Shown: positions 24,567 to 33,181, numbered from the stretch's first letter. The stretch: DNA of 64,000 nt from Candidatus Poribacteria bacterium (GCA_012267415.1 JAAXGN010000036.1:62001-126000), one strand, 5' to 3'. Notes: generated by a model not told the origin, from the sequence alone. Program-made: numbers and translations.

Positions 24567-25340
24567 TTACAGTGGGCCTGATATGCCTCCATCTTTACGA
24601 ACACGCCAAAAGTGCAGTGCCATTAAAAGGCTTGCGACCAATGGAACTGCGACACAGTGCAATATATAAAACCTTAGTAATGTAGAGGGTCCCACTATTG
24701 TCCCACCAAGTAAAGCGAATCTCACATCATTTGCTTGTGTGATATCAGGCGGCGCGAAGGGGCCTTCATGCCCTAATACCGGTGTTGCTCTTGCCATATT
24801 TGTTCCGACTGTGACTGCCCAGTATGCAAGTTGATCCCAAGGTAGTAAGTATCCTGTAAAGCTCAGGAAGAAAGTGATAAGCAAGAGAATTACGCCGACT
24901 GCCCAATTAAATTCACGTGGTTTTTTATATGATCCTGTCAGAAAGACTCTGAACATGTGTAGCATAACAGAAATGACCATACCGTGTGCTGCCCATCGAT
25001 GCATATTTCGGAGTAGCATACCGAACGGTATGTCAAATTCAAGTGCTTGAATGTCGGGGAATGCATATTCTGCTGTTGGGCGGTAGTAGAACATTAAGAG
25101 GACGCCTGTGACGGCGGTCACAAGAAACATGAGGAATGTAATACCACCCATACACCATGTAAATCGGAAGTGTAGTGCGTGTCGTGAGATTCGTGGTGGG
25201 TGCAGATGTAACCATACATTTTGAAGTATTTGTAATGTGTAGCGTCTACCGGTATCTTCGTAACTGTGTCTGAAAATGGATTTCCAAATATCAGAGTTCG
25301 TAATTTTTTCTTTAAGCCCTTTTCGTTCTTCGTTCATCAT
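24567..25340 (-). CDS. Cytochrome b, N-terminal half (b6-like)
   Basis: The 257-residue protein has four helices with the two haem-ligand pairs: His in MHRWAAH...MLHMFRV (13 residues apart) and in LHCVAVPLV...ALHFWRV (14 apart), the b6-type spacing. FTWCMGGITF carries a cysteine at the place of cytochrome b6 Cys35, which binds the extra haem ci covalently, so this is a b6f-type ('green-clade') cytochrome b. LLPWDQLAYWAVTVGTNM is the usual Qo helix. Start at 25340 or 25337. Confidence 0.93.
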   Translation of the reverse strand: MMNEERKGLKEKITNSDIWKSIFRHSYEDTGRRYTLQILQNVWLHLHPPRISRHALHFRFTWCMGGITFLMFLVTAVTGVLLMFYYRPTAEYAFPDIQALEFDIPFGMLLRNMHRWAAHGMVISVMLHMFRVFLTGSYKKPREFNWAVGVILLLITFFLSFTGYLLPWDQLAYWAVTVGTNMARATPVLGHEGPFAPPDITQANDVRFALLGGTIVGPSTLLRFYILHCVAVPLVASLLMALHFWRVRKDGGISGPL

Positions 25341-25413
25341 ATTCCTTTATCAATCTGATCGTGCGCTGCGGTCTGTCAGCTGCGATTTTACTTTGAAATT
25401 AGCCTTCAAAAAA

Positions 25414-25914
25414 TTAGACCTTCAGAGATGCCTCTTGGTCTCCCCATTGATCTTTTTCCCCGAGAAATTTTACAGATTTATCTATTAGGAGTTGTCCATC
25501 TTCTGCGAGAGTTATCTTGACCCGTTCAAGTGGTCGTGGTGCGGGTCCTTCATAATTGATTCCGTCACGGTCAAACCCACTTCCGTGGCATGGACATTTG
25601 AATTTTCCTTCAGAGCTCAGCCAACGTGGTGTGCATCCCAGATGTGTGCAAATGGTTAGGAGTGCATAAAACACACCGTCTTCGCGACGGACGATCCAGA
25701 CCCCGAATGGTTCTTTTTTGTATTTTTCACTCACACTTCCGGGTGGATATTGTGCTGGAAAACCTGCTTTAAATACAGATGATGGTTCATATAGTACACG
25801 GGGATACAGATACCGAACTAAACCTGCGCCGAAACATAATCCGAGTGCGCCAGTGAAAATACCCCATCCAAGATATTTGAAGAATTTACGTCGAGACAAC
25901 GTTGTTACCCCCAT
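25414..25914 (-). CDS. Rieske iron-sulfur protein
   Basis: The Rieske subunit moves electrons from quinol to the c-type cytochrome. An RRKFFK twin-arginine-like start and a membrane helix (about 15-35) precede the Rieske domain with CTHLGC and CPCHGSGFDRDG, supplying the two Cys and two His ligands and the disulfide pair. It is first in the cluster, followed by the b6-like gene. The ATG at 25914 is preferred to the TTG one codon upstream. Confidence 0.95.
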   Translation of the reverse strand: MGVTTLSRRKFFKYLGWGIFTGALGLCFGAGLVRYLYPRVLYEPSSVFKAGFPAQYPPGSVSEKYKKEPFGVWIVRREDGVFYALLTICTHLGCTPRWLSSEGKFKCPCHGSGFDRDGINYEGPAPRPLERVKITLAEDGQLLIDKSVKFLGEKDQWGDQEASLKV

Positions 25915-25998
25915 CAAAAATCACGTTTTTGTATGCTATAGAGTATATCACAATATGCAATTCTTTGCACAATAATTGGTCTGTTAAAATTATAGTCT

Positions 25999-26012
25999 CA
26001 CGGATATCCGTG
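25999..26012. repeat. Palindrome cacggatatccgtg
   Basis: A perfect 14-nt palindrome in the divergent region upstream of the Rieske gene; an identical one lies at 19672-19685 and a looped version near 33124-33142. It could be an operator or a short REP stem; the sequence alone does not decide. Confidence 0.5.
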
Positions 26013-26184
26013 ATTAATACTGTTTTTAACAATGGTGTTGTAGGATTTAGCGTGCATGTAATTAAAAAAACATCCAATAATTTTAATTTGACTAATTACA
26101 ATCAATGTGGTATCATTAACATTATGTTGTAGAAATGTGTGGACTTTTTTGACATATTTTCTACAATGATTTTAAGACGTTAGA

Positions 26185-26350
26185 AATTCACGAGACGCGT
26201 GAATTACGGTGGAGGTGCTGATTAGGTGCACCGACAGTGTCCGACCACTGCCGATGCGTAGCACTGACGTTACTATGGAACGACAGGGCTGGTGTCTATC
26301 ATAACACACGATGTCTTTTATGTCATGTGGAATAGGTACCAGCGACCTCT
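26185..26350. other. Possible structured RNA or regulatory region in a gene-free stretch
   Basis: No gene is visible in 25915-26546. A hairpin AATTCACG/CGTGAATT (26185-26205) is followed by a segment whose ends pair (AGGTGCTG at 26213-26220 with CAGCGACCT at 26340-26348, one bulge) and which contains CAGTG...CACTG. Base composition is higher in GC than the flanks. I tried to match tmRNA, SRP RNA, RNase P, 6S and common riboswitches and did not recognise any. The region also must hold the divergent promoters for 25914 (-) and 26547 (+). Confidence 0.3.
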
Positions 26351-26546
26351 ACAGAGATTGCAATACTTCTCCTATTTTCCTGCCAATTTCTGTAGTCTGT
26401 CTAAACAATTAACCCTGCTTCAATGATATAATTCGGAAGCATAACATGAGACAGAACTACATAGTTTTTCTCATTTCAATTGTTAATAACACCCCTTTTC
26501 GCTGGACAGCGGAAAGAAAATTCCTATCTATTAGGAGGAATTTATT

Positions 26547-27308
26547 ATGAAAAGTAAAATGTATTGGGGACTTACAATCTTCATTCTTTTACTTGTAACT
26601 GCAGCAGTGTTTGTTTTTTTGCGCGAGATTGCAGACAATCGCGAACTGGACACCCAGTTGACAGAAGCTGAAGAACTGGTAGAACAAATCAATCAACGTA
26701 AGATTTCGGAGAATAACCATGCACCGAAAGAGTCAGTTGATGGTCAACAGACGGACAACCAAATCGGTGATAATCTGTCTGATGCGCGGGAGACCGATGG
26801 GACACCTGATGTGCAGGAGACTAACGGGATACCCGATTTCTGGTCACTTACACCAGAACAACGGCAGGCTATCTTTGACCAATATTATCATCAAATAGGT
26901 TTGAAACCACCGCCTCGTGGGTATAGATATCGTTGGGTGGATGAAAACGTTCCGCTATTAGATGAAAACGGTGATCCCGTTCTACATAAAATAGGCGAGC
27001 CTGAGGTTCACATCAAGATGGGTATAGGTCCTGCACCAACTCGTGAGGAGTTAGAAGAGTATTATCAACTCAAAAGAGATATGAATCTGGCGATCGCGCA
27101 TGGCGATCTCGCTGAACACGATAGACTTCTTGCGGCAGTTGATGCATTTGAAGCATCCGTGCAAAGAATCCGTCCAGTTCATGTATATACCGTTTCGATT
27201 GGTTCTGAAGCCAAATCAAAGTCAGACCGTGTTACGGACGAGAAAATGCATGCTGCACTGCGTGAACATGGATTAGAACACTTAATATCAACCCCTTTTG
27301 AACATTAA
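26547..27308 (+). CDS. Membrane-anchored protein of unknown function
   Basis: A strong TAGGAGGA site precedes the ATG. One N-terminal helix (about 5-26) is followed by a coiled-coil stretch, a low-complexity segment with a DxQET/DGTPD-type repeat (about 75-95) and a C-terminal globular domain (FWSLTPEQRQAIFDQYYHQI; PPPRGYRYRWVD). No family is recognised. The stop is just before the next gene, which reads in the same direction, so the two may be co-transcribed. Confidence 0.75.
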   Translation: MKSKMYWGLTIFILLLVTAAVFVFLREIADNRELDTQLTEAEELVEQINQRKISENNHAPKESVDGQQTDNQIGDNLSDARETDGTPDVQETNGIPDFWSLTPEQRQAIFDQYYHQIGLKPPPRGYRYRWVDENVPLLDENGDPVLHKIGEPEVHIKMGIGPAPTREELEEYYQLKRDMNLAIAHGDLAEHDRLLAAVDAFEASVQRIRPVHVYTVSIGSEAKSKSDRVTDEKMHAALREHGLEHLISTPFEH

Positions 27309-27339
27309 TATCATCCGATTAGGAATAGGAGAATGTATC

Positions 27340-28296
27340 ATGTTATCTTACAAACGTATTTCACTTTTCATTACTGTTTTTTGTTTTCTTTTTGCGATCA
27401 TGATGGGTCTTTATGCCCATTGGGCTCATTTTACCGAAGATATATTATTAGAGTTTACGAGTGATCCCGAAATTACGTGCAATATACCAGATAAAAAGGT
27501 CTTTACGTATACGGCTCAAACGGATAGCAATGGGAATGTTATCACTGCCACTGAATCTTGGGATGAAAAACCGTCTATCCCAGTGGTTACAATCAACGCG
27601 GAAGCACATGGTCGTGGTTGGGCACATATCCTTTTGTATGGCAATATTGATGGGAAATCGGGAGGCGATCCAAGTAATACAGTGGACCGCAAACTCGGAT
27701 CTTGGAATGGTTTATTACCTTTCGATCTCTCTTCACATAACCATCCTATTTCTGTACATTTTAAAGGGGTTTATAAAGACGATTCAAAAGAATATAAATG
27801 GGATGGTAGTGGTTCTGTTAAATTAATTCCTTATTATTGGCACTGGCGTATGAATGGAATCATACCAGGTGGAGAATGGAGACGTGCTGAGGAGGAATTT
27901 CATAAAAGTAAGGATGCTTCTACAGGTGGCAGTTGGACGGTTAAGAAAAACATAACTCCAATTCATCCTAATGCAACTGCCCCTTCACCTCCTCAGACTG
28001 TCAGTTTGCAGAACATTGTTTATCGTAATGGTGAATTTCGTTTGACGTGGACGAAATCTTCTGATGATGGTGGTTCACCGATAACGGACTATCAATACCA
28101 GTATTGTTATTATAATCAGGGTTATCGTGAGGAGGGTTATTGGACAAATTGGACGAACTGGAAATCGGCTGGGAAGGACATGAAGGAACGGGTAAGAGGT
28201 CCACGTATGAATACGGAGTATCGCGTTCGTATGCGTGCTGTAAATAGCGTAGGCGAGAGTGGTGCCACACTCTACGAGTCTGTCACCACGAACTGA
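27340..28296 (+). CDS. Exported protein with C-terminal fibronectin type III domain
   Basis: The frame begins at 27298, but the ATG at 27340 has AGGAGA 8 nt upstream and gives a proper signal/anchor (about 5-28). Residues about 30-205 are a beta-rich domain without a recognised family. Residues about 215-318 are a fibronectin type III domain (SPPQTVSLQNIVYR; WTKSSDDGGSPITDYQYQY; NTEYRVRMRAVNSVGESG). It probably acts at or outside the outer membrane. A terminator hairpin follows. Confidence 0.78.
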   Translation: MLSYKRISLFITVFCFLFAIMMGLYAHWAHFTEDILLEFTSDPEITCNIPDKKVFTYTAQTDSNGNVITATESWDEKPSIPVVTINAEAHGRGWAHILLYGNIDGKSGGDPSNTVDRKLGSWNGLLPFDLSSHNHPISVHFKGVYKDDSKEYKWDGSGSVKLIPYYWHWRMNGIIPGGEWRRAEEEFHKSKDASTGGSWTVKKNITPIHPNATAPSPPQTVSLQNIVYRNGEFRLTWTKSSDDGGSPITDYQYQYCYYNQGYREEGYWTNWTNWKSAGKDMKERVRGPRMNTEYRVRMRAVNSVGESGATLYESVTTN

Positions 28297-28323
28297 GTGC
28301 ATTCCTTTCTAACTTATTGGACA

Positions 28324-28357
28324 GGCAGGTATCCTTATTGGGTATCTGCCTTTTTTA
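28324..28357 (+). terminator. Rho-independent terminator
   Basis: GGCAGGTATCC pairs with GGGTATCTGCC across a 4-nt loop, followed by TTTTTT. It lies 28 nt after the fibronectin-domain gene. Confidence 0.85.
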
Positions 28358-28643
28358 TTACCTATCTATCCTTTATAAGAATGCGTAAGTCTTGTCCTTA
28401 TTAAGAAATATTGTGTGAGAAACTAAAGGGGAATATACATCCTGCGTTTTTTGTGTGTAATGAGAGGTTTCATGTCCAAATCAACGCCAAATACGCTTGG
28501 GCGAACACGCGTTTAATTTCGTAGCATGATATACCTTTCGCCCCTCTGGGGCTTGACATTTTACAGAAACCTAACGCCTCTCCTTACTCATTTGTTTTTA
28601 CAAGAACTTTACACATCCGAAGAACATTTATCCCAGGCCGGTG

Positions 28644-28682
28644 AATCAACGCCAAATGCCAAACGCGTATTTGGCGTTGATT
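28644..28682. repeat. 14-bp-stem palindrome AATCAACGCCAAAT
   Basis: AATCAACGCCAAAT and ATTTGGCGTTGATT flank an 11-nt loop. A half copy (atcaacgccaaatacgc) is near 28481. It lies in a gap (28358-29064) with no gene. Confidence 0.75.
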
Positions 28683-28684
28683 TG

Positions 28685-28795
28685 GTAGGGACGATATGTG
28701 CAAAATAAGGTTAACATAAACATATCGTCCCTACGGGACTAAAAGAGGGGTAACCACACGTTTTTCTATAAACATAGCGTCCCTACGGGACTAAA
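28685..28795. repeat. Three copies of the GTCCCTACGGGAC repeat
   Basis: One inverted partial copy (gtagggacgatatgtgc, 28685-28701) faces two direct copies (about 28716-28745 and 28766-28797). They match the units at 3756 and 45404. A related GTAG-foot hairpin GGCACTCGGAGAGTGCC follows at 28902-28924. Confidence 0.8.
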
Positions 28796-28901
28796 GACAT
28801 ACTCATAACAGATTAATCCTTGTAAATTGACTCATAAGGTAACAAAAAAATTACATTCCAGAGGGAATCCAGTGCCAAAAACTATCCGTACCCGATAAGA
28901 C

Positions 28902-28924
28902 GGCACTCGGAGAGTGCCTGCTAC
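28902..28924 (-). repeat. GTAG-foot hairpin, GGCACTC type
   Basis: GGCACTC-GGA-GAGTGCC followed by TGCTAC. The spacer (ctactatcaaga) resembles that of the hairpin at 12662. Confidence 0.65.
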
Positions 28925-29064
28925 TATCAAGAGCGTAGGAAATCCCAAAATTGACACTTATTAGTGACAAAAAAATTACACACCCCTTCATTATTGGATC
29001 TTGATTATTTTTCTGTTTTATGTTACAATTGAGTGTTAGACACTATTTTGAGGAGGAAGAAACA

Positions 29065-29406
29065 GTGCCATTTTGTCCAGATTGCAGAACTACATTCCAA
29101 GAAGATGAATTAACCTGTAACAAATGTCATGTTGATCTGCTTCCAGATTTAGCACCAGCACAAGTTTCTGAATATGTAGATTGGCAGATTGTGTGTTCCG
29201 TGCCAAATGAAGTTGCTGGGTATATCCTCAGAAGCGTGTTGGAGGATGAAGGTCTTCAGGTCTATCTGCACTCCCATGAGATGTCATTTTACGGCGGTAT
29301 AAAGGGACATCCCGGTAAATCTGAATGGGGTGATATTTTTGTACCGGCGGACAGCGTAAGACATGCACAGGATTGTATAAAAGCATATTACGATTCATTG
29401 AAATAG
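29065..29406 (+). CDS. Zinc-ribbon protein with DUF2007-like signal-transducing domain
   Basis: The GTG at 29065 follows a perfect AGGAGGA (7 nt spacing) and is preferred to the ATG at 29020. The 113-residue product begins with a two-Cys-pair zinc ribbon (CPDCRTTFQEDELTCNKCH) and then a compact alpha/beta domain (VDWQIVCSVPNEVAGYILRS; WGDIFVPADSVRHAQDCI) like the PII-related 'putative signal transducing protein' family. The TAG stop overlaps the terminal repeat of a MITE-like element. Confidence 0.8.
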   Translation: MPFCPDCRTTFQEDELTCNKCHVDLLPDLAPAQVSEYVDWQIVCSVPNEVAGYILRSVLEDEGLQVYLHSHEMSFYGGIKGHPGKSEWGDIFVPADSVRHAQDCIKAYYDSLK

Positions 29407-29535
29407 GACTTACGCATTCCCCCCTGATAAGGGGGTTAGGGGGGTTAAAAAGTCGTTATTTTAATGACATTTTAGTGATTTAACCCCCTAAATCCCCCTT
29501 ATCAGGGGGACTTTAAGAGAAACTGCGTAAGTCCT
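29405..29535. mobile_element. 131-bp MITE-like palindromic element with AGGACTTACGCA ends
   Basis: The ends AGGACTTACGCA and TGCGTAAGTCCT are exact inverted repeats. Inside, CCCCCTGATAAGGGGG and a GGGTTAAA arm pair with the opposite side over about 45 nt. It begins inside the TAG stop of the upstream gene. A remnant of the end (atgcgtaagtcttgtcc) is near 28381. No coding capacity. Confidence 0.88.
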
Positions 29536-29603
29536 GTGAAAGAAGGTTAATTTCGCGGGCAGATGCCATGATAATTGCCAATATGCAGGTGGCACATTGG
29601 TGA

Positions 29604-29627
29604 CGGGCGGGGAGACCCCGCCCCTAC
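29604..29627 (-). repeat. GTAG-foot hairpin, GGGCGGGG type
   Basis: CGGGCGGGGAGACCCCGCCC then CTAC. It is flanked by gcaggtg and cacctgca, an outer inverted repeat that encloses it. Confidence 0.75.
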
Positions 29628-29675
29628 GGGTTCGGCACCTGCAGGATTATCGGAAAATTGATAATTCATTATTTT

Positions 29676-29887
29676 AACCTAAGTTGCTACCTATAAGTGT
29701 TTGACTTGGAAACACCGCCTTTAATGAAAAAATGTTGATAATTAGCTAATATTTGTAGCACGGGGAATGCCATTGGGCGAATGCGCGCATGGCATTCGCC
29801 ATGATTCATACCGTTGATTTCACTGCCAGTTTACGCCTCTTATGGCACAATCTGCCAGATTGTGCTACATAGGTAGCAACTTGGGTT
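29676..29887. mobile_element. 212-bp MITE-like element with 19-bp inverted ends
   Basis: The left end AACCTAAGTTGCTACCTAT and right end ATAGGTAGCAACTTGGGTT are inverted with one mismatch. It carries two GTAG-foot hairpins inside (29755-29797, plus; 29844-29868, minus, GGCACAATCTGCCAGATTGTGC type). There is no open reading frame; mobilisation in trans or nested insertion of REPs into an older MITE is inferred. Confidence 0.8.
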
Positions 29888-29923
29888 ATTTTTAATATTG
29901 CTTAATCTCTGTCAGGTATTTTT

Positions 29924-31114
29924 ATGATTAGATTTCGCGAAATTCTGATTTGCTCCGTATTACTGTTGTTGGTAGTGTTAACTTCAACTGTTTTAGGTGA
30001 TGTCTACAAAATCAAGGAGAGGGATAATTTACTGATTGCAGTGATTGGACAACCAGAGTATACGCAGACTGTTCAGGTCAGGGAAGATGGCAGGATAAGT
30101 TACTTTGGGGGTGACTTGGAAGTTGCGGGTAAATCTACCGATGAAGTAAATAGACTCATTTACGATTTTTTACAGAACGAAGAACTTGTAAATAATCCCA
30201 TAATTATGGTTTCCCCGGTGCTACACGAGACCGGTGTTATTGTAGGGGGTGCTGTAAACAGTCCTGGACGGTATCCGATCTCTCCCGAATCCTCAACCGA
30301 CATATATCGTGCGATTGCACTTGCAGGTGGGTTTACTGAAAACGCAGATAGACAGCAAGTCAGACTGATTCGCTATAAACCGAATATAGTGAAAAATGAT
30401 CCATCAAATGATGGAACTCAGCAGGGAAACGGAACTTCCTCGGACACTGCTAACGTTGAGATTTATGATCTTTCTACAAACCAACCCTACAGAGAGATAA
30501 GAGTTGCTGCGACTGACTTGGTGTATGTTGTGCCTCTGAGTGTGATAGAGGTGCAAGGTGAAGTTAAGACGCCTGGGAAACTTTTTGTCCGGGATAGCGT
30601 GAGTATTACAAATGCTTTAGCAAGAGCAGGTGGTTTGACAGAAGAGGCGGATCTGAGTTCATTTGTAAAAGTCAATAAAGATGGCACGCATATCATGTTT
30701 AGTATCTCTGAAGAATTTTGGAAAGATACAGCGCAAAATGATAAGGAGATTTCACTGACAGATGGTGAAGTGCTTTTTGTTCCGAATGCCATTAAAGTTG
30801 AAAAGATCTATGTTATAGGTTATGTACGCGTACCGGGCGCGAAAGACGTAAGAGGTCCCGTGACAATCAATAAAGCAATTGCATTGGCAGGTGGATTTGA
30901 GGATGCAGCTGATTCAAAGAAACTCTTTATTCACCGTGCGGATGGAACTAATATTGAACATAACTATGTTGTTGGTAAAGATACGACTATACTCTATCCT
31001 GGTGACACCTTAGAAGTAAAGAAACGTTTTCAATTGAACTGGGGTATGATTAGTACAATAGCCTCTACTACGATAGCGATAATTTATTTTGTCAGAAATC
31101 TAACGCAGAACTAA
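29924..31114 (+). CDS. Polysaccharide export (OPX-like) protein with SLBB domains
   Basis: A signal peptide (about 1-25) is followed by a Poly_export domain (VYKIKERDNLLIAVIG...) and three SLBB-type modules (GVIVGGAVNSPGRYPI; VIEVQGEVKTPGKLFV; IYVIGYVRVPGAKDVRG). A C-terminal helix (about 370-390) ends the chain, as in outer-membrane or periplasmic export ports. No Wzc-type kinase or glycosyltransferase is next to it; the following gene is an ABC permease. Upstream site is a weak AGG. Confidence 0.85.
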   Translation: MIRFREILICSVLLLLVVLTSTVLGDVYKIKERDNLLIAVIGQPEYTQTVQVREDGRISYFGGDLEVAGKSTDEVNRLIYDFLQNEELVNNPIIMVSPVLHETGVIVGGAVNSPGRYPISPESSTDIYRAIALAGGFTENADRQQVRLIRYKPNIVKNDPSNDGTQQGNGTSSDTANVEIYDLSTNQPYREIRVAATDLVYVVPLSVIEVQGEVKTPGKLFVRDSVSITNALARAGGLTEEADLSSFVKVNKDGTHIMFSISEEFWKDTAQNDKEISLTDGEVLFVPNAIKVEKIYVIGYVRVPGAKDVRGPVTINKAIALAGGFEDAADSKKLFIHRADGTNIEHNYVVGKDTTILYPGDTLEVKKRFQLNWGMISTIASTTIAIIYFVRNLTQN

Positions 31115-31117
31115 CAC

Positions 31118-32917
31118 ATGCTAAATGACCGAGATGAGAATGAAAACACGTTAAATCAGATTTCGTTTTTTGACAGCATAAGACGAAGATATGATTTAAC
31201 ACCATCAATACTCCTCATCCTTACATTCATTTCACTTTTTTTCATCATTTTCCTTATCTACCCCCTCCTATATGTCTTCAAAGAAGCATTCTGGATTGAA
31301 GGCAAATTCAATCTTACATTTTTTAAGTTGATGGTAACTGATCCGAACAAGAGAGATTTGGTTATCAACAGTTTCAATATCGGCATTATGGTTACGCTGA
31401 TGACGAGTCTCGTCAGTCTACCGCTTGCCTATTTTCTGACGCGTTACAGGTTTCCAGGGAGGACGTGGCTACGTTCTGTTATATTAATTCCGATGATTAT
31501 GCCGCCTTTCGTAGGTGCGCTGGGTATGCAAAAATTCTTCGGAGAATATGGCAGTATCAATATGCTGCTTGTTGAATTGAACCTGATTGATGAAAAAAAT
31601 CCTATCAATTGGTTCGGTGGTGGTTTCTGGGGGGTTGTCTTATTATCCACACTTCACCTGTATCCTATCATGTATCTAAACATTGTTGCGGCATTGGCAA
31701 ACGTGGATCCGAGTTTGGAGGAGGCGGCTGAGAATCTGGGCGCAACGCGTTTCCAGATTTTCAAGAAGATCACGCTTCCACTTATGATCCCTGGATATTT
31801 CGCAGGTGCAATCCTTGTCTTTATCTGGGCATTTACGGATCTTGGCACACCTCTAATATTCAATTACAATGAAGTTATTGCAGTTCAGATTTTCAAACAG
31901 ATATCTGAGGCAAATGTTAATCCTATGGGATATGCATTGGTTGTTCTTGTGATTGTCCTAACAGCACTTGCATTCTATGTGTCCAAACGGATGACAGGTA
32001 GTCGGCAGTATGAGATGTTAGGGAGGGGACATGTAACATCCAGAGAGGAAGATACAGGTATTGGGATGCGATCCGTCATCTATGTTTTTATTGGTGGATT
32101 GACATTTGTTGCCCTGCTTCCACACATAAGCGTCATGTTAGCATCTCTCACACCCAATTCAGGTGCTTGGAATCATGCTGTGCTGCCAAAAACTTACACT
32201 TTTTCTCATTACATTGACACATTCACGCATTCAAACACGTTACCAAACATTCTGAACAGTCTAAAATATAGTATTTTCAGCACACTGCTTGCGCTGACAG
32301 TCGGTGTTGCAATTGCATACCTGCTTACACGAAAACGAATTCCGTTCCAAAACTTATTGGATGCTGTAGCGATGTTACCGCTTGCGCTGCCGGGTGTTGC
32401 TATAGCGTTCGGTTATATGGGGTGTTTTTCAGATACAACACCTTTGCTTAGGTCTTTACCTGAAAGCATTACTGATTTGATTGATCCGAGAAAGAACCCG
32501 ACACTTCTTCTGATCATTGGCTATGCTGTCAGGAGGTTGCCTTATATGTTACGTTCGATCTATGCTGGTTTCCAACAGACGAGTGTAACTTACGAGGAAG
32601 CATCACAAAATATGGGAGCAACACCTGTCCGGACGCTGTATAAGATCACATTACCTTTGGTATTTGCGAATATCCTTGCAGGTGCGATACTGGTTTTTTC
32701 GTTTTCCATGCTTGAGGTAAGCGAAAGTCTGATTTTAGCAACAAATAGTGATTACTATCCGATAACAAAAGCGATATATTCCCTTTCAACGAGAGTTGAG
32801 AATGGTCCCTTCATTGCCAGTGCGCTTGGTGTGATTGGTATGTTAATACTCATCGCTTGTTTGCTTGGTGCAGGTAGAGTATTAGGTGGAAAATTAGGAG
32901 AGATATTCAGAATCTAA
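31118..32917 (+). CDS. Double-domain ABC importer permease (iron(III)/spermidine-type)
   Basis: The 599-residue protein contains two fused permease halves of about six helices each. Each has the EAA coupling loop: EEAAENLGATRFQIFKKITL and EEASQNMGATPVRTLYKITL. Such fused permeases serve Fe3+, phosphonate or polyamine importers. No ATP-binding or substrate-binding gene is next to it, so its partners must lie elsewhere. It begins 3 nt after the SLBB gene and is probably in the same transcript. Confidence 0.92.
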   Translation: MLNDRDENENTLNQISFFDSIRRRYDLTPSILLILTFISLFFIIFLIYPLLYVFKEAFWIEGKFNLTFFKLMVTDPNKRDLVINSFNIGIMVTLMTSLVSLPLAYFLTRYRFPGRTWLRSVILIPMIMPPFVGALGMQKFFGEYGSINMLLVELNLIDEKNPINWFGGGFWGVVLLSTLHLYPIMYLNIVAALANVDPSLEEAAENLGATRFQIFKKITLPLMIPGYFAGAILVFIWAFTDLGTPLIFNYNEVIAVQIFKQISEANVNPMGYALVVLVIVLTALAFYVSKRMTGSRQYEMLGRGHVTSREEDTGIGMRSVIYVFIGGLTFVALLPHISVMLASLTPNSGAWNHAVLPKTYTFSHYIDTFTHSNTLPNILNSLKYSIFSTLLALTVGVAIAYLLTRKRIPFQNLLDAVAMLPLALPGVAIAFGYMGCFSDTTPLLRSLPESITDLIDPRKNPTLLLIIGYAVRRLPYMLRSIYAGFQQTSVTYEEASQNMGATPVRTLYKITLPLVFANILAGAILVFSFSMLEVSESLILATNSDYYPITKAIYSLSTRVENGPFIASALGVIGMLILIACLLGAGRVLGGKLGEIFRI

Positions 32918-32933
32918 CGTGAGTTTGATAAAT

Positions 32934-32989
32934 GTAGCGCAAACTTTCCAGTTTGCGAAGGTGTGACACAAACTGAAAGTTTGTGCTAC
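32934..32989. repeat. Inverted pair of GTAG-foot hairpins, CAAACTTTCCAGTTTG type
   Basis: GTAGCGCAAACTTTCCAG (plus, 32934-32957) faces GACACAAACTGAAAG...CTAC (minus, 32965-32989), a BIME-like pair 17 nt after the permease gene. The type recurs at 46903, 49192-49248 and 63914. The rest of the 264-nt gap shows no gene. Confidence 0.85.
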
Positions 32990-33181
32990 AATTGCCTATC
33001 GGATACGAAAAGGGCGTGAGTGAACGCATCCGAAACAATTAATCACACTGACTTAATCTAACGCTTCTGATAGTTAAGAAATGTCTATCCGCTTCTTTTC
33101 AATCTACCGACCCTTTTTGACATCACGGATACTTAGTCCGTGTATAAGATTGTTCATGAATTTATGTCTTGAATTGGTGAC

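Noticed and set aside
26209..26350. tmRNA, SRP RNA, RNase P RNA or 6S RNA
   Set aside because: None of the conserved sequence blocks of these RNAs could be found.
29405..29887. Insertion sequence with transposase
   Set aside because: Elements are 131 and 212 bp with no reading frame; they are MITE-like only.
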